From IMG/VR virus record IMGVR_UViG_3300029787_000063, positions 1-54,208 of that record: DNA of 54,208 bases; one strand, written 5' to 3'. The DNA comes from a virus. Of this stretch, positions 6,872 to 14,887 are shown one piece after another. Position numbers and translations under genes: made by a program. Below the pieces are notes generated by a model that was given only the letters and a program-made list of their open reading frames with translations, made no database searches and was not told the DNA's origin. Positions within the stretch are counted from its first letter, which is position 1, and each line of letters begins with the position of its first letter.

Positions 6872-9300
6872 TATGCTACTTCAACAAATGTATTATCTGG
6901 ATTAAACCAAACATTACCGTTAGACGCATGTGATACTTGATAACCTATAATACGAACGCAATCACCACTTGCAGATGGTGCTGTAGCTGTAGCATTTCCA
7001 GGTGTTCCAGCATTATCAGACTGAACATATAAAACATCTCCAATAGCACCTGGATCGTGATCTAAAGTAACCATACCTCTTAATAACATACCGTTTGTAT
7101 CTGATGCCGCTCCTAAAGCTACGGCTAGTAAGCCATCTGCTGTTGATACTGCATCTGCATTTGCTATTTCCCAAGTACCATCAGATTTATAATGATATAT
7201 TTTACCTACAGTCATAGACGTTGTACCACCAAAATAAACAACATCTCCATTGGCATCTCCATCTGTAGAGCTTGTTACAGCTAAAGTTCTAGTTGTACAA
7301 GCAATAGGGCCTGTAAAAGTTGCTAGCTTATCACTATCAAGTGTTAATACAGTCGATGTGCTTGCATTTCCATCAGTAGTACTAAATACTAATCTAGCTC
7401 CATTTTCACTAGCCGACCAAGCAGCTTCACAAAACGCTTCAATTTGAGCTCCAGTAGTTATCGTGTTACTTGCGTTCTCTGCTCCAGTAAACTTTATTAT
7501 TCCTAATCTATGGTCATTAGCCATAGCAGCGCCGTCGTCAGTACGTAGCTCAAGTTCAGCACCGTTAGTAGCGCTACTAGTATCAGTATCTTTACAAACT
7601 ACCCTTGCACCGTCGCCAGTAGTTTGTACTAAACCTTGAAATAAAGCACCGGTATCAAGAAGTCTTGCTATTTCTACTTCGTCAACTTTAAATAAATATC
7701 TACCGTCATGACTTGTGCTTGAAGTTGTATATGTATTAAATTCAGCATAGTCAATAGTTTGACCTCCACTATTGTAAACTGGTTGTATCACAAGCCTGTT
7801 TGTAGCAGAAGAACCTATGCTAAATGTAGGATTACCATTATTTACAGCATTATACATTGTTAGATCTCCAGCCGCTATATCTGTGGTAGCTCCAGCCGCG
7901 CCAAGCGAGGTTAAACCAGCTAGTGTTGTTATGTTTGGTTGAGTAGCTTGTGTTGTCGCTGTGTTTGGAGCTAAGCCAGCTATTGTTGCTACAGTTCCAG
8001 CCTCTCCAGTTGTATCTTGATTTAACGTAGGTATATTAGCGGCGTTTATAGTAGCTGTACCACTTATATCTGTGTCCCAACGATAATGCTCAGCCGCTAC
8101 AAAGTTATTTAAAGAATCATGGTCTATCTCTCCTGGAACAGCAACAGCTGTTATTGTAGTACCACTATTTGTTACACCAACACCACTCGAACCTAGTATA
8201 CTAAAATCAGCACTACCTCCTGTGTCTTCAGCTTTACTACCACCACCACTATCAGTTGTAATACTAACTCCAGTTATATCACCTGTATTTGTTGTATAAC
8301 CAGCACCATTAGTTATAGCATTATTATTTAAAGATATATCAGCTGATCCATCAAAAGCAACTCCTGCAATATTTCTTGCTGTTGTAAGTGTAGCTGCGCT
8401 TCCTGTTGTATCTTGATTAAGAGTTCCAACAGTAAAATCTAAAGTACCATCTGCATCTTGATAAGCTACTGTAATACCACTTTCAGTATTACTACTTACC
8501 ATAGCGCCTACTATATCTTGTACCTGTTCGTCGCTTAACTGTGTGTTAGTATCAGAAACAGTATTTGTAATTGTTACTGTTCCATCTGCTGTAGTTTCAC
8601 AAGTAATACCTGTTCCAGCAGCAAAAAATAAATCATCACCTTGTGTTATAGTAGTTGCATTAGTATCAGTAGTTGCAGATACTGTAAATCCACTTCCCAT
8701 TGTGTTAGTGTCAGTTACAGTTTCCGTTGCCGATGTTAAACCTGTAACATGGCCGTAAGTATCTAGCGTTATATCTTGTATATATGTTCTACCAGAATTA
8801 TTAACACTAGCTTGAGACGATGTGTCATCATGATTAATAGTAACTGTATCTGTTGCTCCAACCGCAGTAGTTATAGCGTTACCACCAGCTATGTCTAAGG
8901 TATTACCATGAGCTATAGTTTGGTTGCTACCACCATCACCAGTTAACGTAAAAGTTGTTAATTGATTTGTATTAGTATCAGAGACTGTATTAGTAAATGT
9001 TATTTTATCACTTGATCTAGCTATACTTAGTCCTGTTCCTGCTTCTAAAACTACATCATCTGTAGATGAATCACTACCTGTTAATCTAATTTTTTCTTCA
9101 TCACTATTATCTCCGTCTACACAAGAAACGCTATACGTAGTGTTTGCATCTGCTGCAATACTAGCTTTTACAATTTTATTATTTGAATCTAATCCTAAAT
9201 TACTACCACTAGCTATAGTACCAGAGTCAACATCTTCTAAGTATACGTCGTTACGAAATCTAGCTATAAAGTCTTGTATAAATTGACCTAGAAACTTCAT
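6871..9300 (-). CDS. Tail fibre protein, 809 aa
   Basis: The long protein of low complexity is dominated by Thr, Ser, Gly, Asp and Asn. It has repeated short units such as TVSDTNT, TGDGGSN, TLNQDTTG and ITTDSGGG, typical of trimeric beta-rich phage fibres. The 'TLNQDTTGSAATLTTARNIAG' style block (about 292-312) recurs later as TLNQDTTGEAGTVATIAG. The C-terminal part (about 560-809) looks like the domain that caps many marine phage fibres, with a hydrophobic VFSTTDGNASTSTVLTLDSD strand set. It should bind host receptors. It is coupled to genes on both sides by one-base overlaps. Confidence 0.78.
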   Translation of the reverse strand: MKFLGQFIQDFIARFRNDVYLEDVDSGTIASGSNLGLDSNNKIVKASIAADANTTYSVSCVDGDNSDEEKIRLTGSDSSTDDVVLEAGTGLSIARSSDKITFTNTVSDTNTNQLTTFTLTGDGGSNQTIAHGNTLDIAGGNAITTAVGATDTVTINHDDTSSQASVNNSGRTYIQDITLDTYGHVTGLTSATETVTDTNTMGSGFTVSATTDTNATTITQGDDLFFAAGTGITCETTADGTVTITNTVSDTNTQLSDEQVQDIVGAMVSSNTESGITVAYQDADGTLDFTVGTLNQDTTGSAATLTTARNIAGVAFDGSADISLNNNAITNGAGYTTNTGDITGVSITTDSGGGSKAEDTGGSADFSILGSSGVGVTNSGTTITAVAVPGEIDHDSLNNFVAAEHYRWDTDISGTATINAANIPTLNQDTTGEAGTVATIAGLAPNTATTQATQPNITTLAGLTSLGAAGATTDIAAGDLTMYNAVNNGNPTFSIGSSATNRLVIQPVYNSGGQTIDYAEFNTYTTSSTSHDGRYLFKVDEVEIARLLDTGALFQGLVQTTGDGARVVCKDTDTSSATNGAELELRTDDGAAMANDHRLGIIKFTGAENASNTITTGAQIEAFCEAAWSASENGARLVFSTTDGNASTSTVLTLDSDKLATFTGPIACTTRTLAVTSSTDGDANGDVVYFGGTTSMTVGKIYHYKSDGTWEIANADAVSTADGLLAVALGAASDTNGMLLRGMVTLDHDPGAIGDVLYVQSDNAGTPGNATATAPSASGDCVRIIGYQVSHASNGNVWFNPDNTFVEVA

Positions 9301-9908
9301 TATAAAATAAATGTAAATGTTAATTTACCACTAGCGTTTCCAGACGTGGCATGTAAAGTGTATGTGTTTAAATCAAATGCTATTTCGTCTCTATCTAGTA
9401 TTAAAGAAACATTAGCAGGAATACTAATAGCATTAAAAAGATGTGTATACGCTGACCCATTATGTAGCTCAAGAGTACATGTAACATCACTTGTATGAGT
9501 ATTTGCTATAAAAAGCTTACTATAATTTCTAGCTAATGGATCTATTTGAGTTCTTGAGTTACCAGTTAAAGACTGTACTAAAGTTTCGTTTGCTACTAAA
9601 CTAACAGAAGTTATGTTACTATCAATCTTTTCACTATTATCTATATCAGCTATAGTTATTATTGATTGTGTAGATTTAACTATAGCGTTGCTTATAGCTC
9701 TTAAAATACTATTGTGCTTACCGCTTGTTATACCTAAATCAATTATTTCTCTACCATTAGATGTTTCAAAAAAAACAGATATAGTTGTAGCATTTTTAGC
9801 TTTTGCGCCTCTAAAGTCTTTTACATTATACATAGCAATTTCACTGCTGTTCACGTTTGATGCGTCAGCAGTAGCACCACCTGTAGTAAATAAAAGAAGC
9901 TTTTCCAT
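9300..9908 (-). CDS. Virion-associated protein with MEK-FT N-terminal domain, 202 aa
   Basis: The 202-residue protein is beta-rich and lacks a signal peptide. Its N-terminal half (MEKLLLFTTGG... to about residue 80) resembles the whole 109-residue protein at 53007-53336, which starts MEKFLMFIDDG. Both have two strands followed by an amphipathic helix (ILRAISNAI versus VMSEIARAI). The C-terminal half adds a second beta domain. It is coupled to the fibre gene by a one-base overlap. A decoration or fibre-adaptor role is inferred. Confidence 0.65.
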   Translation of the reverse strand: MEKLLLFTTGGATADASNVNSSEIAMYNVKDFRGAKAKNATTISVFFETSNGREIIDLGITSGKHNSILRAISNAIVKSTQSIITIADIDNSEKIDSNITSVSLVANETLVQSLTGNSRTQIDPLARNYSKLFIANTHTSDVTCTLELHNGSAYTHLFNAISIPANVSLILDRDEIAFDLNTYTLHATSGNASGKLTFTFIL

Positions 9909-9929
9909 TATAGTATTAATTTGTTTTTT

Positions 9930-10172
9930 TTATACTTTCTTTTTAGTAGAATCATAAATACCCTTAACAAGTTTAATTGTTTTCTTTGCTTTACCAAAAG
10001 GTAATATTTCGCTAACAGCTCCTTTAATAGTTTTAAACTTATCTACATATTTTTTAGTTACACCTTCCATAAAAGTACCTTTACCAGTATAAGGTTTGTA
10101 ATTTGAAAAATTATATTGTTTTTTCATTGGTGAATTTCCAAATCCCGAAAATCCTTTCATTTTATAACTCAT
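9930..10172 (-). CDS. Small basic protein with KMKGFSGF motif, 80 aa
   Basis: The Lys-rich 80-residue protein begins MSYKMKGFSGFGNSP. The octamer KMKGFSGF is also found near the N-terminus of the 79-residue protein at 17063-17302. The C-terminal half (AKKTIKLVKGIYDSTKKKV) is an amphipathic, positively charged helix. The start overlaps the stop of the endolysin gene by four bases. DNA packaging or a virion-interior role is possible; the family is not recognised. Confidence 0.62.
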   Translation of the reverse strand: MSYKMKGFSGFGNSPMKKQYNFSNYKPYTGKGTFMEGVTKKYVDKFKTIKGAVSEILPFGKAKKTIKLVKGIYDSTKKKV

Positions 10173-10624
10173 ATTACTTTGTATTTAGTTTTATTATTTT
10201 CTTTATATGCTTTTAAGCATCTATTTCTATTTTTATCAGGTGATACATAACTAACGTGTACCCAGTCAGGATTATCATTATTACCAAATTCCCATATCAT
10301 TTGATCAAAGTCTAAGTTTTCTTTTACCCACCAATACATTTCAGCGTTTGTAGCTTTACCATATGTATCGTCTATATCAATAGCTTGACCTTTACAATGT
10401 TGTGATTTAGTAGACCCGCCAATAGCTTTATTTAAATCAGGTGATCTAAAAAAGCTATTAACTTTTATTGGTCCATTTATAAATACTCTAAGCGGTTCGA
10501 ACACGTTGTTGGCAACAAGCTTCATATTCGCTAACTGCTCTTCGTTGGGTTCGTTATCTATACCTTTACGTATAGCTGTTATACTGTGTACACCTTCTTT
10601 ATAAGAAATATGTTTGCTTATCAT
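10169..10624 (-). CDS. Endolysin, peptidase M15 family (D-Ala-D-Ala / L,D-peptidase type)
   Basis: The 151-residue protein has the M15 zinc site: SQHCKGQAID (H76, D83) and WVHVSY (H123), with FFRSP (58-62) as the usual substrate-side motif and a possible catalytic Glu at 112. Such enzymes cut peptide bonds in peptidoglycan cross-links. The length fits single-domain phage endolysins. There is no signal peptide, so export would depend on a holin; the 3-TM holin lies far away at 51434-51820. It is the clearest lysis enzyme in the window. Confidence 0.88.
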   Translation of the reverse strand: MISKHISYKEGVHSITAIRKGIDNEPNEEQLANMKLVANNVFEPLRVFINGPIKVNSFFRSPDLNKAIGGSTKSQHCKGQAIDIDDTYGKATNAEMYWWVKENLDFDQMIWEFGNNDNPDWVHVSYVSPDKNRNRCLKAYKENNKTKYKVI

Positions 10625-10625
10625 T

Positions 10626-11060
10626 TTATCCCTTAGCTGCTACTATACCGTCAGCAAATACTATGTACTCTAAAGTTTGAGTTTCTGTTGTACTAGAAGC
10701 TACAGTAATGTTAACATTTCCATCGTAAGGAAATAACATCCAATCACCTCCGTATAATTTACCTATAACTTCTGCTGTTCCAGCTGCAGCTGCACTAGCA
10801 TTATAAGCTACATAAAAGAAATATTCTTTATTAGAACTAGTATTTCTAATATATACTTTGTGTGCTTTATCATCTGTAAGTTCATCGTGTTCAACTATTA
10901 CAGCGTCTGTTGTACTAGTAAATTTTTTAGTTCTTAAACCTGTAGTTTCATCTAGTCCAGTACATAAACCAGCTTTCATCATGGTCATTGAACTATTAAT
11001 ATTAACAGGATAACTTGATATATCACTATTTATACTAACCGTTGCGTTTATTGTTGCCAT
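10626..11060 (-). CDS. Small virion protein, paralogue 1 of a tandem triplet (144 aa)
   Basis: The 144-residue beta-rich protein begins MATINATVSINSD and contains MTMMKAGLCTGL, a central YFFYVAYN strand, YGGDWMLFPYDG and a C-terminal ETQTLEYIVFADG. The same order of blocks occurs in the next two genes upstream (11089-11526 and 11558-11920), showing tandem duplication. No enzyme motif is seen. The fold and neighbours suggest a decoration or appendage subunit. The ATG is preceded by a run of TAAA repeats with no Shine-Dalgarno sequence. Confidence 0.68.
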   Translation of the reverse strand: MATINATVSINSDISSYPVNINSSMTMMKAGLCTGLDETTGLRTKKFTSTTDAVIVEHDELTDDKAHKVYIRNTSSNKEYFFYVAYNASAAAAGTAEVIGKLYGGDWMLFPYDGNVNITVASSTTETQTLEYIVFADGIVAAKG

Positions 11061-11080
11061 ATTTATTTATTTATTTATTT
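11061..11080 (-). promoter_or_regulatory. TAAA-repeat translation leader
   Basis: On the minus strand, 20 bases of AAATAAATAAATAAATAAAT lie directly before the ATG of the 144-residue gene, with no Shine-Dalgarno sequence. Similar leaders precede the other two paralogues (11527-11550 and 11921-11938). Flavobacterial ribosomes are known to rely on A-rich leaders rather than SD pairing, so these probably set translation efficiency. Confidence 0.5.
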
Positions 11081-11088
11081 GTTAATTA

Positions 11089-11526
11089 TTAAGAAGCAGC
11101 TGTTGGTAAAACAAGATCACTAGCAAAAAAAGCGTACTCAATAGTTTGAGTTCCATTTTGTGCTTCTATTTCTATTTCCGCATCATCATCAGATGCGTTC
11201 CAAGGAATAAACATCCAGTCTCCCGCATATAATCTACCTATCATTGTTTCGTGTATACCCCAGTCTATGTAATAAGTATCATCAGTAGCCTTATTACATA
11301 TATATACCCAACTAGCTACATCATGAACACTGCCTGATGTTTCTGTTGCTAGTGGTCCTAATCTAAATTCAGTTCCTGTTGCTATTGACTCATAACCTGT
11401 TCTAAGCTGAGTTAAACCTGTAGTTAAACCTGCTTTCATAAGTGTTGAGCTTGCATTTACAGATAAGTTACTTCCAGGTATTAGGTCTCCACTAGAAATA
11501 CTTATTGTTGCTGTTGTTGTTGCCAT
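11089..11526 (-). CDS. Small virion protein, paralogue 2 of a tandem triplet (145 aa)
   Basis: The 145-residue protein shares its block order with the neighbour at 10626-11060: MATTTATISIS start, STLMKAGLTTGL, a central YYIDWGIH strand, YAGDWMFIPWNA and a final TQTIEYAFFASD. Identity is clearest in 'MKAGL.TGL' and 'GDWM..P'. It is acidic and beta-rich without a signal peptide. A repeated surface or tail subunit is a reasonable inference. An A/T-rich TAAA-type leader precedes the start. Confidence 0.68.
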   Translation of the reverse strand: MATTTATISISSGDLIPGSNLSVNASSTLMKAGLTTGLTQLRTGYESIATGTEFRLGPLATETSGSVHDVASWVYICNKATDDTYYIDWGIHETMIGRLYAGDWMFIPWNASDDDAEIEIEAQNGTQTIEYAFFASDLVLPTAAS

Positions 11527-11557
11527 GTTAATTTATTTATTTATTATTGTTATTAAT

Positions 11558-11920
11558 TTATCCTTTTTTGAAAAAAGCGTACTCTAACTCTATGCTAGCA
11601 GTATCAGCTCTAGCTTCTAATCCATTACCATCATTAACAGGAAAGAAACAAAACTCACCAGGACTTAGCCTAGCATATTGTTCACTAGCTGTAGTTTGAA
11701 GTATAACGAAGTTGCTTGAGTCATTATTTTTTGCATAAAAATAAAACACACCACTAACACCATCGTCTACTAATTCTTGATTATCAGCTGTTGTTATTGT
11801 TTGTTTAGTTAATCCTTGTGACGGAGTACCTGTTGTTAAAGCTTTTGATGCTGAAAAATTTAATACATCACTAAATGTATTTACATCATTTAAAGTTAAA
11901 GTTACTGTTAATGTTCCCAT
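11558..11920 (-). CDS. Small virion protein, paralogue 3 of a tandem triplet (120 aa)
   Basis: The shortest and most diverged of three tandem paralogues has 120 residues. It keeps the MGTLTVTLTLND start, a QGLTKQTITT strand, YFYAKN, SPGEFCFFPVNDG and a C-terminal IELEYAFFKKG, aligning with the blocks of the two genes downstream. No catalytic residues are seen. Its start lies two bases before the stop codon of the type IX secretion cargo gene, so it is translated directly after that gene. Confidence 0.66.
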   Translation of the reverse strand: MGTLTVTLTLNDVNTFSDVLNFSASKALTTGTPSQGLTKQTITTADNQELVDDGVSGVFYFYAKNNDSSNFVILQTTASEQYARLSPGEFCFFPVNDGNGLEARADTASIELEYAFFKKG

Positions 11921-11921
11921 A

Positions 11922-14513
11922 TTATTTATTTATTAATTTTTCTACAGTACCATCATCGTATATGTAGAATAAAAGTTTATTTTTATTTATTATTGCAGGT
12001 CTACCTAATAGATCTGTTATCATTAGTAGTTTTTTATTACCTCTTTTTAATAGTGGTCCTGTCCAACCATCTGCACAATGATTATACGTAGCTTGACATA
12101 TTGTGTCCCACTCGTTTTCACAACAGTAATCATCTACACTTAGCACCCAAGAGTAACACTCATCGTTTAACCAATAAGGATTACCAGGTCCTGTTATACA
12201 ACTCGCTGCATATAAGCAGGAAGCTGAATCATTAACGTTTGCGGTAATATCATAATTGTACGCGCCGTTATCCATACACCCATAAACAACTTCAATACAC
12301 GAACCATTGTCAGTATTAGCCAACGAATCATAGTTAAGAGCAGTGCTATCCATGCAACCATAAATATAATCAATACAGCTAAAATCTTCTGTGTTTGCTT
12401 CCGGGTTATAGTTAAGCATACTAGGGTCAGTACACCCGTAAATATAAGGCACGCAAGAATTATTGTCTGCATTTGCTAGTGGATTAAAGTTAAACATCGT
12501 TGAGTCTGTACAGCCGAATACGTAAGGTATACAACTACCATCATCAGCATTAGCTAACGGGTTATAGTTAAACATTGTCGGGTCAGTACATCCATACAAA
12601 AATGCTATACACGTATCTACTGTATTAGCATTAGGGTTGTAATTATAAGCAAGTGGCTGCATACACCCGTATATAACCGGTATACATCCACCGTTATCAA
12701 CATTAGCCGTGGTATCATAATTAAACGCAGTAGAATCCATGCAACCAAATATAGCTATATCAACACAACTTCCATCATCAATACCAGCGACATATCCTTG
12801 GGTATAATATTGTAGATAACCTGGATTGGTACAACCAGGACTGTAATAACAAGTATCATTAGTATTTGCTAAAGCATTATAATTATAAGCTAGAGTGTCC
12901 ATGCAGCCTAAAACTACAGGTATACATTCAACACCACAATAAGGTTGAGCTTCGTAAATATCTAATGCGCTTCTATAATTTCTTAATTTATTTTCATTAG
13001 GACCAGGCCAAGGATTATTACCCTCATATATTATAGTTCCATAACTATTTTCTACTTTAAAAGAATTTTGTATTGTTTGTATATCTAGTTGTTGTGTATT
13101 CTGTTGAGGTGTAGGTATTTCAAAGTAGTAAAAATAAACCTCATCATTAGAATTAAGAGTTAATTCAAATGTATCAGAATAAATACCATTATCTAGTATT
13201 TTAAATTGCCATAAAGAATCTCCTTGCTCAACGCCTAACCAGCAAGCACCCCATGAATCACCACCATCATCAAATAATATTAAATCATAAGTACAAGGTG
13301 AAGTTCTTAACATACGATCTGCATTAGGATCATAATTAAAAGCAGCAGGATCAGTACAGCCATAAGTAGCAAATGTCATACAACTTCCATCATCAACCGT
13401 AGCTAAAGAATCATATTCTATATAAGCTGGAGTTGTACATCCATATATTATAGTATCATTATTACATTGATCAGATATATAAGGATTAGACGATGCTGTA
13501 TAACCAAAGTTAGGTGGACTTAATAAAAATACAGTATCTTCACAATCTACATTTGTAACTAAACATCCACCAACAACTGATCCACCACCAATACCATCAC
13601 CGTATGTATCGTCAATAGTAAATACTAATGTGTCTCCAATTGGAGCACAAACTTGAGTATGTATTGTTTGTCCTGTTTGTGTGTAGTTATAAGTACCACT
13701 AGGCACAGAATATATAACATTACCGTTAGCTGTTATTTGCCAAGATGTTTCACTTGGCCAGTTGTCTAGTTTTATAGCTACATCAAGTAATGTTTCTATA
13801 GAATCATTACAAGCAACATCCATTATACAAGAACCATCATCAACATTTGCCCAAGGATTATAGTTTGTAGCACTAGGATCAATACAGCCAAAATAATATA
13901 TACAAGTCCCATTATTATGCGTAGCTGCTGGATCATAATTAGAAGATACCGAGTCAGTACATCCGTATATAACTGTATATGGATCACTAATCATTATATC
14001 ATCTATAGATATATCACTAGTATAACTAGGACCTGTAATAGCTTTAAACTTTATTTTAAAAGAAGTCGTAGACATTATTGGATAATAAGCTAGCTTCCAA
14101 TGATTACCTTGATCTCCGGATATAGTATCTAATGCTGTATACCCATTGTTATCTAACACGCCTATTTCTAAATTACCCATTGCAGCACCATACATGTGGT
14201 ACCAAAATGATAATACTTTACCAGGTGTTTGTGACACATCAAATGTAGGCGTATATATTGTAAAAACTTTACCACCATAGTTTTGTCCAGATGACTCTAC
14301 ATAAAAATAAATACCATTACCCGTAGTATGATCTCCATTAGGACCAGTTGCTATTGAACTAGTTGGTCCTTGCGCTAACCACCAATCTCCAAAGTCATTT
14401 GTATCTTGCTCTAGCTCTACAAAATTTTCAAAGTCGTGAATCCAAGGAAAAGTATTAACTTGTCCTAAGCTTAATAATGGTAGTAAAAATAATATTAATA
14501 TAAATTTTTTCAT
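11922..14513 (-). CDS. Secreted MAM-domain protein with 13 Cys-rich repeats and type IX secretion sorting domain
   Basis: The start at 14513 overlaps the upstream stop as ATGA and is preceded by GGAGAA; an ATG four codons further up is less likely. The 863-residue product has a signal peptide (MKKFILILFLLPLLSLGQ). A MAM-like jelly-roll follows (about 25-180; WYHMYG, GNLEIGVLD and DISIDDIMI are hallmark strands). Then come 13 units of the form GC(T/M)D..x(F/Y)NY(D/N)..AN.DDGSC. The last ~38 residues (LLMITDLLGRP ... FYIYDDGTVEK) match the type A C-terminal sorting domain of the Bacteroidetes type IX system. In hosts such proteins are exported and anchored on the cell surface. In the phage it sits among late genes. 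It could coat the infected cell, block adsorption or be part of the virion. Domain assignment is strong; function is unknown. Confidence 0.85.
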   Translation of the reverse strand: MKKFILILFLLPLLSLGQVNTFPWIHDFENFVELEQDTNDFGDWWLAQGPTSSIATGPNGDHTTGNGIYFYVESSGQNYGGKVFTIYTPTFDVSQTPGKVLSFWYHMYGAAMGNLEIGVLDNNGYTALDTISGDQGNHWKLAYYPIMSTTSFKIKFKAITGPSYTSDISIDDIMISDPYTVIYGCTDSVSSNYDPAATHNNGTCIYYFGCIDPSATNYNPWANVDDGSCIMDVACNDSIETLLDVAIKLDNWPSETSWQITANGNVIYSVPSGTYNYTQTGQTIHTQVCAPIGDTLVFTIDDTYGDGIGGGSVVGGCLVTNVDCEDTVFLLSPPNFGYTASSNPYISDQCNNDTIIYGCTTPAYIEYDSLATVDDGSCMTFATYGCTDPAAFNYDPNADRMLRTSPCTYDLILFDDGGDSWGACWLGVEQGDSLWQFKILDNGIYSDTFELTLNSNDEVYFYYFEIPTPQQNTQQLDIQTIQNSFKVENSYGTIIYEGNNPWPGPNENKLRNYRSALDIYEAQPYCGVECIPVVLGCMDTLAYNYNALANTNDTCYYSPGCTNPGYLQYYTQGYVAGIDDGSCVDIAIFGCMDSTAFNYDTTANVDNGGCIPVIYGCMQPLAYNYNPNANTVDTCIAFLYGCTDPTMFNYNPLANADDGSCIPYVFGCTDSTMFNFNPLANADNNSCVPYIYGCTDPSMLNYNPEANTEDFSCIDYIYGCMDSTALNYDSLANTDNGSCIEVVYGCMDNGAYNYDITANVNDSASCLYAASCITGPGNPYWLNDECYSWVLSVDDYCCENEWDTICQATYNHCADGWTGPLLKRGNKKLLMITDLLGRPAIINKNKLLFYIYDDGTVEKLINK
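12205..13975 (-). repeat. Tandem coding repeats, 13 'GCxDx..NYxxxANxDxxSC' units
   Basis: This DNA stretch encodes 13 Cys-rich units of about 22-30 residues, some separated by longer insertions (for example between units 2 and 3 and between units 4 and 5). Each unit has one Cys near the start (YGC) and one near the end (GSC or DTC), plus Asp/Asn-rich loops that look Ca-binding. The eight units between about 12205 and 12745 are the most regular and follow each other directly, which suggests recent tandem expansion. Confidence 0.8.
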
Positions 14514-14884
14514 GCTTCTCCACATTTTTTTGAAGGATTACCTACTTGTCTCCAGTCTTGTTTAACCCAAGTTTTTAAGCTACCACCACTACTAGTACCT
14601 GTAACATTACTTTTACTAGATCTTTTATATTTACCAGCTTTACCAGCAGCACGCTTAGCTCTTATAACTTTTTGTCTTTCAGCTTGACTCATACTAGCTA
14701 TTTTAGCTTTAGGCAGACATACTTTTTTAGTGCCTCCGCCTTTAGCTTTTGTTGGTTTAACTTTTGTTGGAGAAGATTTACGGCAACTACCTTTAGCTCC
14801 TTTAGCTGTACCAGGAACTCGCTCGTAACCTTTCCAACAAGGTAATGGGCTATTTTTAGCAAACTTAGACTTAATATCGTACAC
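14510..14884 (-). CDS. Basic Cys-containing small protein, 124 aa
   Basis: The 124-residue protein is strongly basic. The N-terminal block PCWKGYERVPGTAKGAKGSC (16-35) resembles a short 'PCWKGYe.vG...k.g....C' module common in marine viral small proteins. A Lys/Ala/Gly linker follows. The C-terminus SLKTWVKQDWRQVG...KKCGEA resembles the 'W(V)K..W.d....k.CG' module (DUF5872-like, from memory). This is the first gene of a five-member basic cluster (14510-16416). A DNA-condensing or virion-interior role is inferred from charge. Confidence 0.66.
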   Translation of the reverse strand: MYDIKSKFAKNSPLPCWKGYERVPGTAKGAKGSCRKSSPTKVKPTKAKGGGTKKVCLPKAKIASMSQAERQKVIRAKRAAGKAGKYKRSSKSNVTGTSSGGSLKTWVKQDWRQVGNPSKKCGEA

Positions 14885-14887
14885 TAC

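Noticed and set aside
12205-13975. CRISPR-like repeat array
   Set aside because: The periodicity is codon-based, follows one reading frame of a secreted protein and lacks identical repeats with unique spacers.
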